From contig DASTLT010000084.1 in NCBI GenBank assembly GCA_035714625.1, positions 1-5,122 of the forward strand: a DNA stretch of 5,122 nt. Direction: 5' to 3'. Of the stretch, positions 4,563-5,122 are shown piece by piece; the first letter of the stretch is position 1; each line of letters begins with the position of its first letter. The position numbers were made by a program, and so were the translations under genes. Origin of the DNA: GCA-003244245 sp035714625 (lineage in GTDB: Bacteria; Actinomycetota; Actinomycetes; Mycobacteriales; Pseudonocardiaceae). The notes under the pieces are model-generated. The model did not search any database. It saw only the letters and a program-made list of their open reading frames with translations, and had not been told where the DNA came from.

Positions 4563-4972
4563 TGACCAGCCAGCGCCTGCGGTCTCCCCCGGCCGCACGC
4601 CCCCCACCGGGATACCCGACGCGAAGACGCAGGTCTGCTCACTGATCCTCACATCGGTGACGTTCCACGTTCTGGTCACCAGCAGTCCGGGATCGGTGAT
4701 GCCCGGCTGCCATCGACACCGACGCAAGTCAGGTTGTACCAGGTCACCACGTTGCCCACGATGATCTATGGATCGTCCTCGGCCGCGGCGGACGGGCTGG
4801 ACCACACCCACGGAGCCGGGCGCTGAGCCTCATGCACTGCACCAGCCGGACCGTCGGCTCCGGCCAGCCTGTCGATCCGGGCCTCCCGCTGCCACACCCT
4901 GCCGGCCAATGTGGCGACAGTCTCTGTGCTGATCTGGTGGTCCAGACCACCACCGGTGGTCTCGCCAGTCAT
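4419..4972 (-). pseudogene. Unidentified gene broken by two amber codons and a frameshift
   Basis: The ATG at 4972-4970 has an ideal ribosome site (GGAGGT, 4987-4982, 9 nt away). Translation begins MTGETTGGGLDHQISTETVA with a helix (ATLAGRVWQREARIDRLAGA), then a Pro/Ala/Ser-rich stretch, and hits TAG at 4768-4766 after 68 aa. The same frame continues as protein-like sequence (IIVGNVVTWYNLTCVGVDG). A shift near 4700-4710 leads into GITDPGLLVTRTWNVTDVRI, then SEQTCVFASGIPVGGVRPGE. A second TAG (4556-4554) is again followed in the same frame by VVGNRWEIQSVREVDAAPFT, ending at TGA 4421-4419. For 4563-4706 minus-strand third positions are about 83% G/C against 60% at first positions, supporting this strand. 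The later part looks beta-rich, with possible disulfide cysteines. Both TAGs could derive from CAG by one transition. It converges on the genes at 3662-4562. Family not recognised. Confidence 0.55.
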
Positions 4973-5122
4973 CAGCGCGCCACCTCCGGTCCACGAGCCG
5001 GTACCCGGCGGACTCGACCGGCACCGACCCAGCCCGGACGACCTGCAGGTCCCGGCGGAGGATGACACCGGAGACCTGCTCAGAAGGGAACGATTCGAGT
5101 GAGGATCACCTTGTGATCCGCT
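4968..5122 (-). pseudogene. 3' end of a frame-broken gene, cut by the right edge
   Basis: One minus-strand frame enters from the right edge as ADHKVILTRIVPF and stops at TGA near 5083. An adjacent frame, open from 5105, reads SEQVSGVILRRDLQVVRAGS, then VPVESAGYRLVDRRWRADD, with about 86% G/C at third positions over 42 codons. The two join naturally by one indel near 5085-5095. Coding character fades at the ATG of the next gene (4972), although the frame has no stop until 4830, so the native stop may be lost or there may be another indel. The Shine-Dalgarno site of the next gene lies inside this coding stretch, suggesting the two formed an overlapping gene pair. Family not recognised. Confidence 0.4.

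Noticed and set aside
4949..4960. 12-bp palindrome ACCACCGGTGGT near the 4972 start as an operator
   Set aside because: Lies within codons for Thr-Thr-Gly-Gly repeats, which generate such palindromes by codon use; no second copy was seen.
4911..5102. Plus-strand 63-codon ORF at the right end
   Set aside because: It is codon-aligned with the minus-strand remnant, whose third-position GC (about 86%) exceeds that of the plus frame (about 76%), so it is read as a shadow.

Overview
The window looks like chromosomal DNA from a high-GC actinobacterium, with Pseudonocardiales-like filamentous actinomycetes as a loose guess. The evidence is the strong G/C bias at third codon positions, the GTG starts, the 4-bp ATGA/GTGA gene overlaps, and one leaderless-type promoter. 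No rRNA, tRNA, CRISPR array, transposase or integrase was seen.

Positions 1-2400 have visibly lower GC and looser codon use, and look like an accessory island. A gene running off the left edge on the minus strand starts at 80 behind a near-consensus promoter. From about 200 rightward there is a plus-strand run of very small genes joined by stop/start overlaps (436-439, 561-564, 764-767, 1042-1045 and later 2141-2144). Three members are only readable by changing frame (200-439, 1042-1267, 1891-2144), so they look decayed or carry sequencing indels. A large nested inverted repeat (1247-1381) separates the first sub-cluster from a gene starting at 1327. The last gene of the run (2141-2380) encodes a Cys-containing, Arg-rich-tailed small protein.

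At about 2380-2410 the composition changes to a typical high-GC actinobacterial pattern. On the minus strand there is an intact PLP-dependent threonine/serine dehydratase-like gene (2658-3596), followed by a 1-nt-overlapping partner with two apparent frame switches (2377-2658). Divergent from the dehydratase is a gene for a membrane-anchored or secreted protein with a Pro/Thr-rich stalk and a small exported domain (3662-4312).

The right end (4323-5122) holds a short plus-strand ORF and, on the minus strand, a gene with an excellent start site (4972). That gene is interrupted by two in-frame amber codons and a frameshift, and is preceded by the end of another frame-broken gene. Only the dehydratase and the exported protein can be read with confidence as complete large genes. 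No functional link between the left island and the dehydratase pair is evident.
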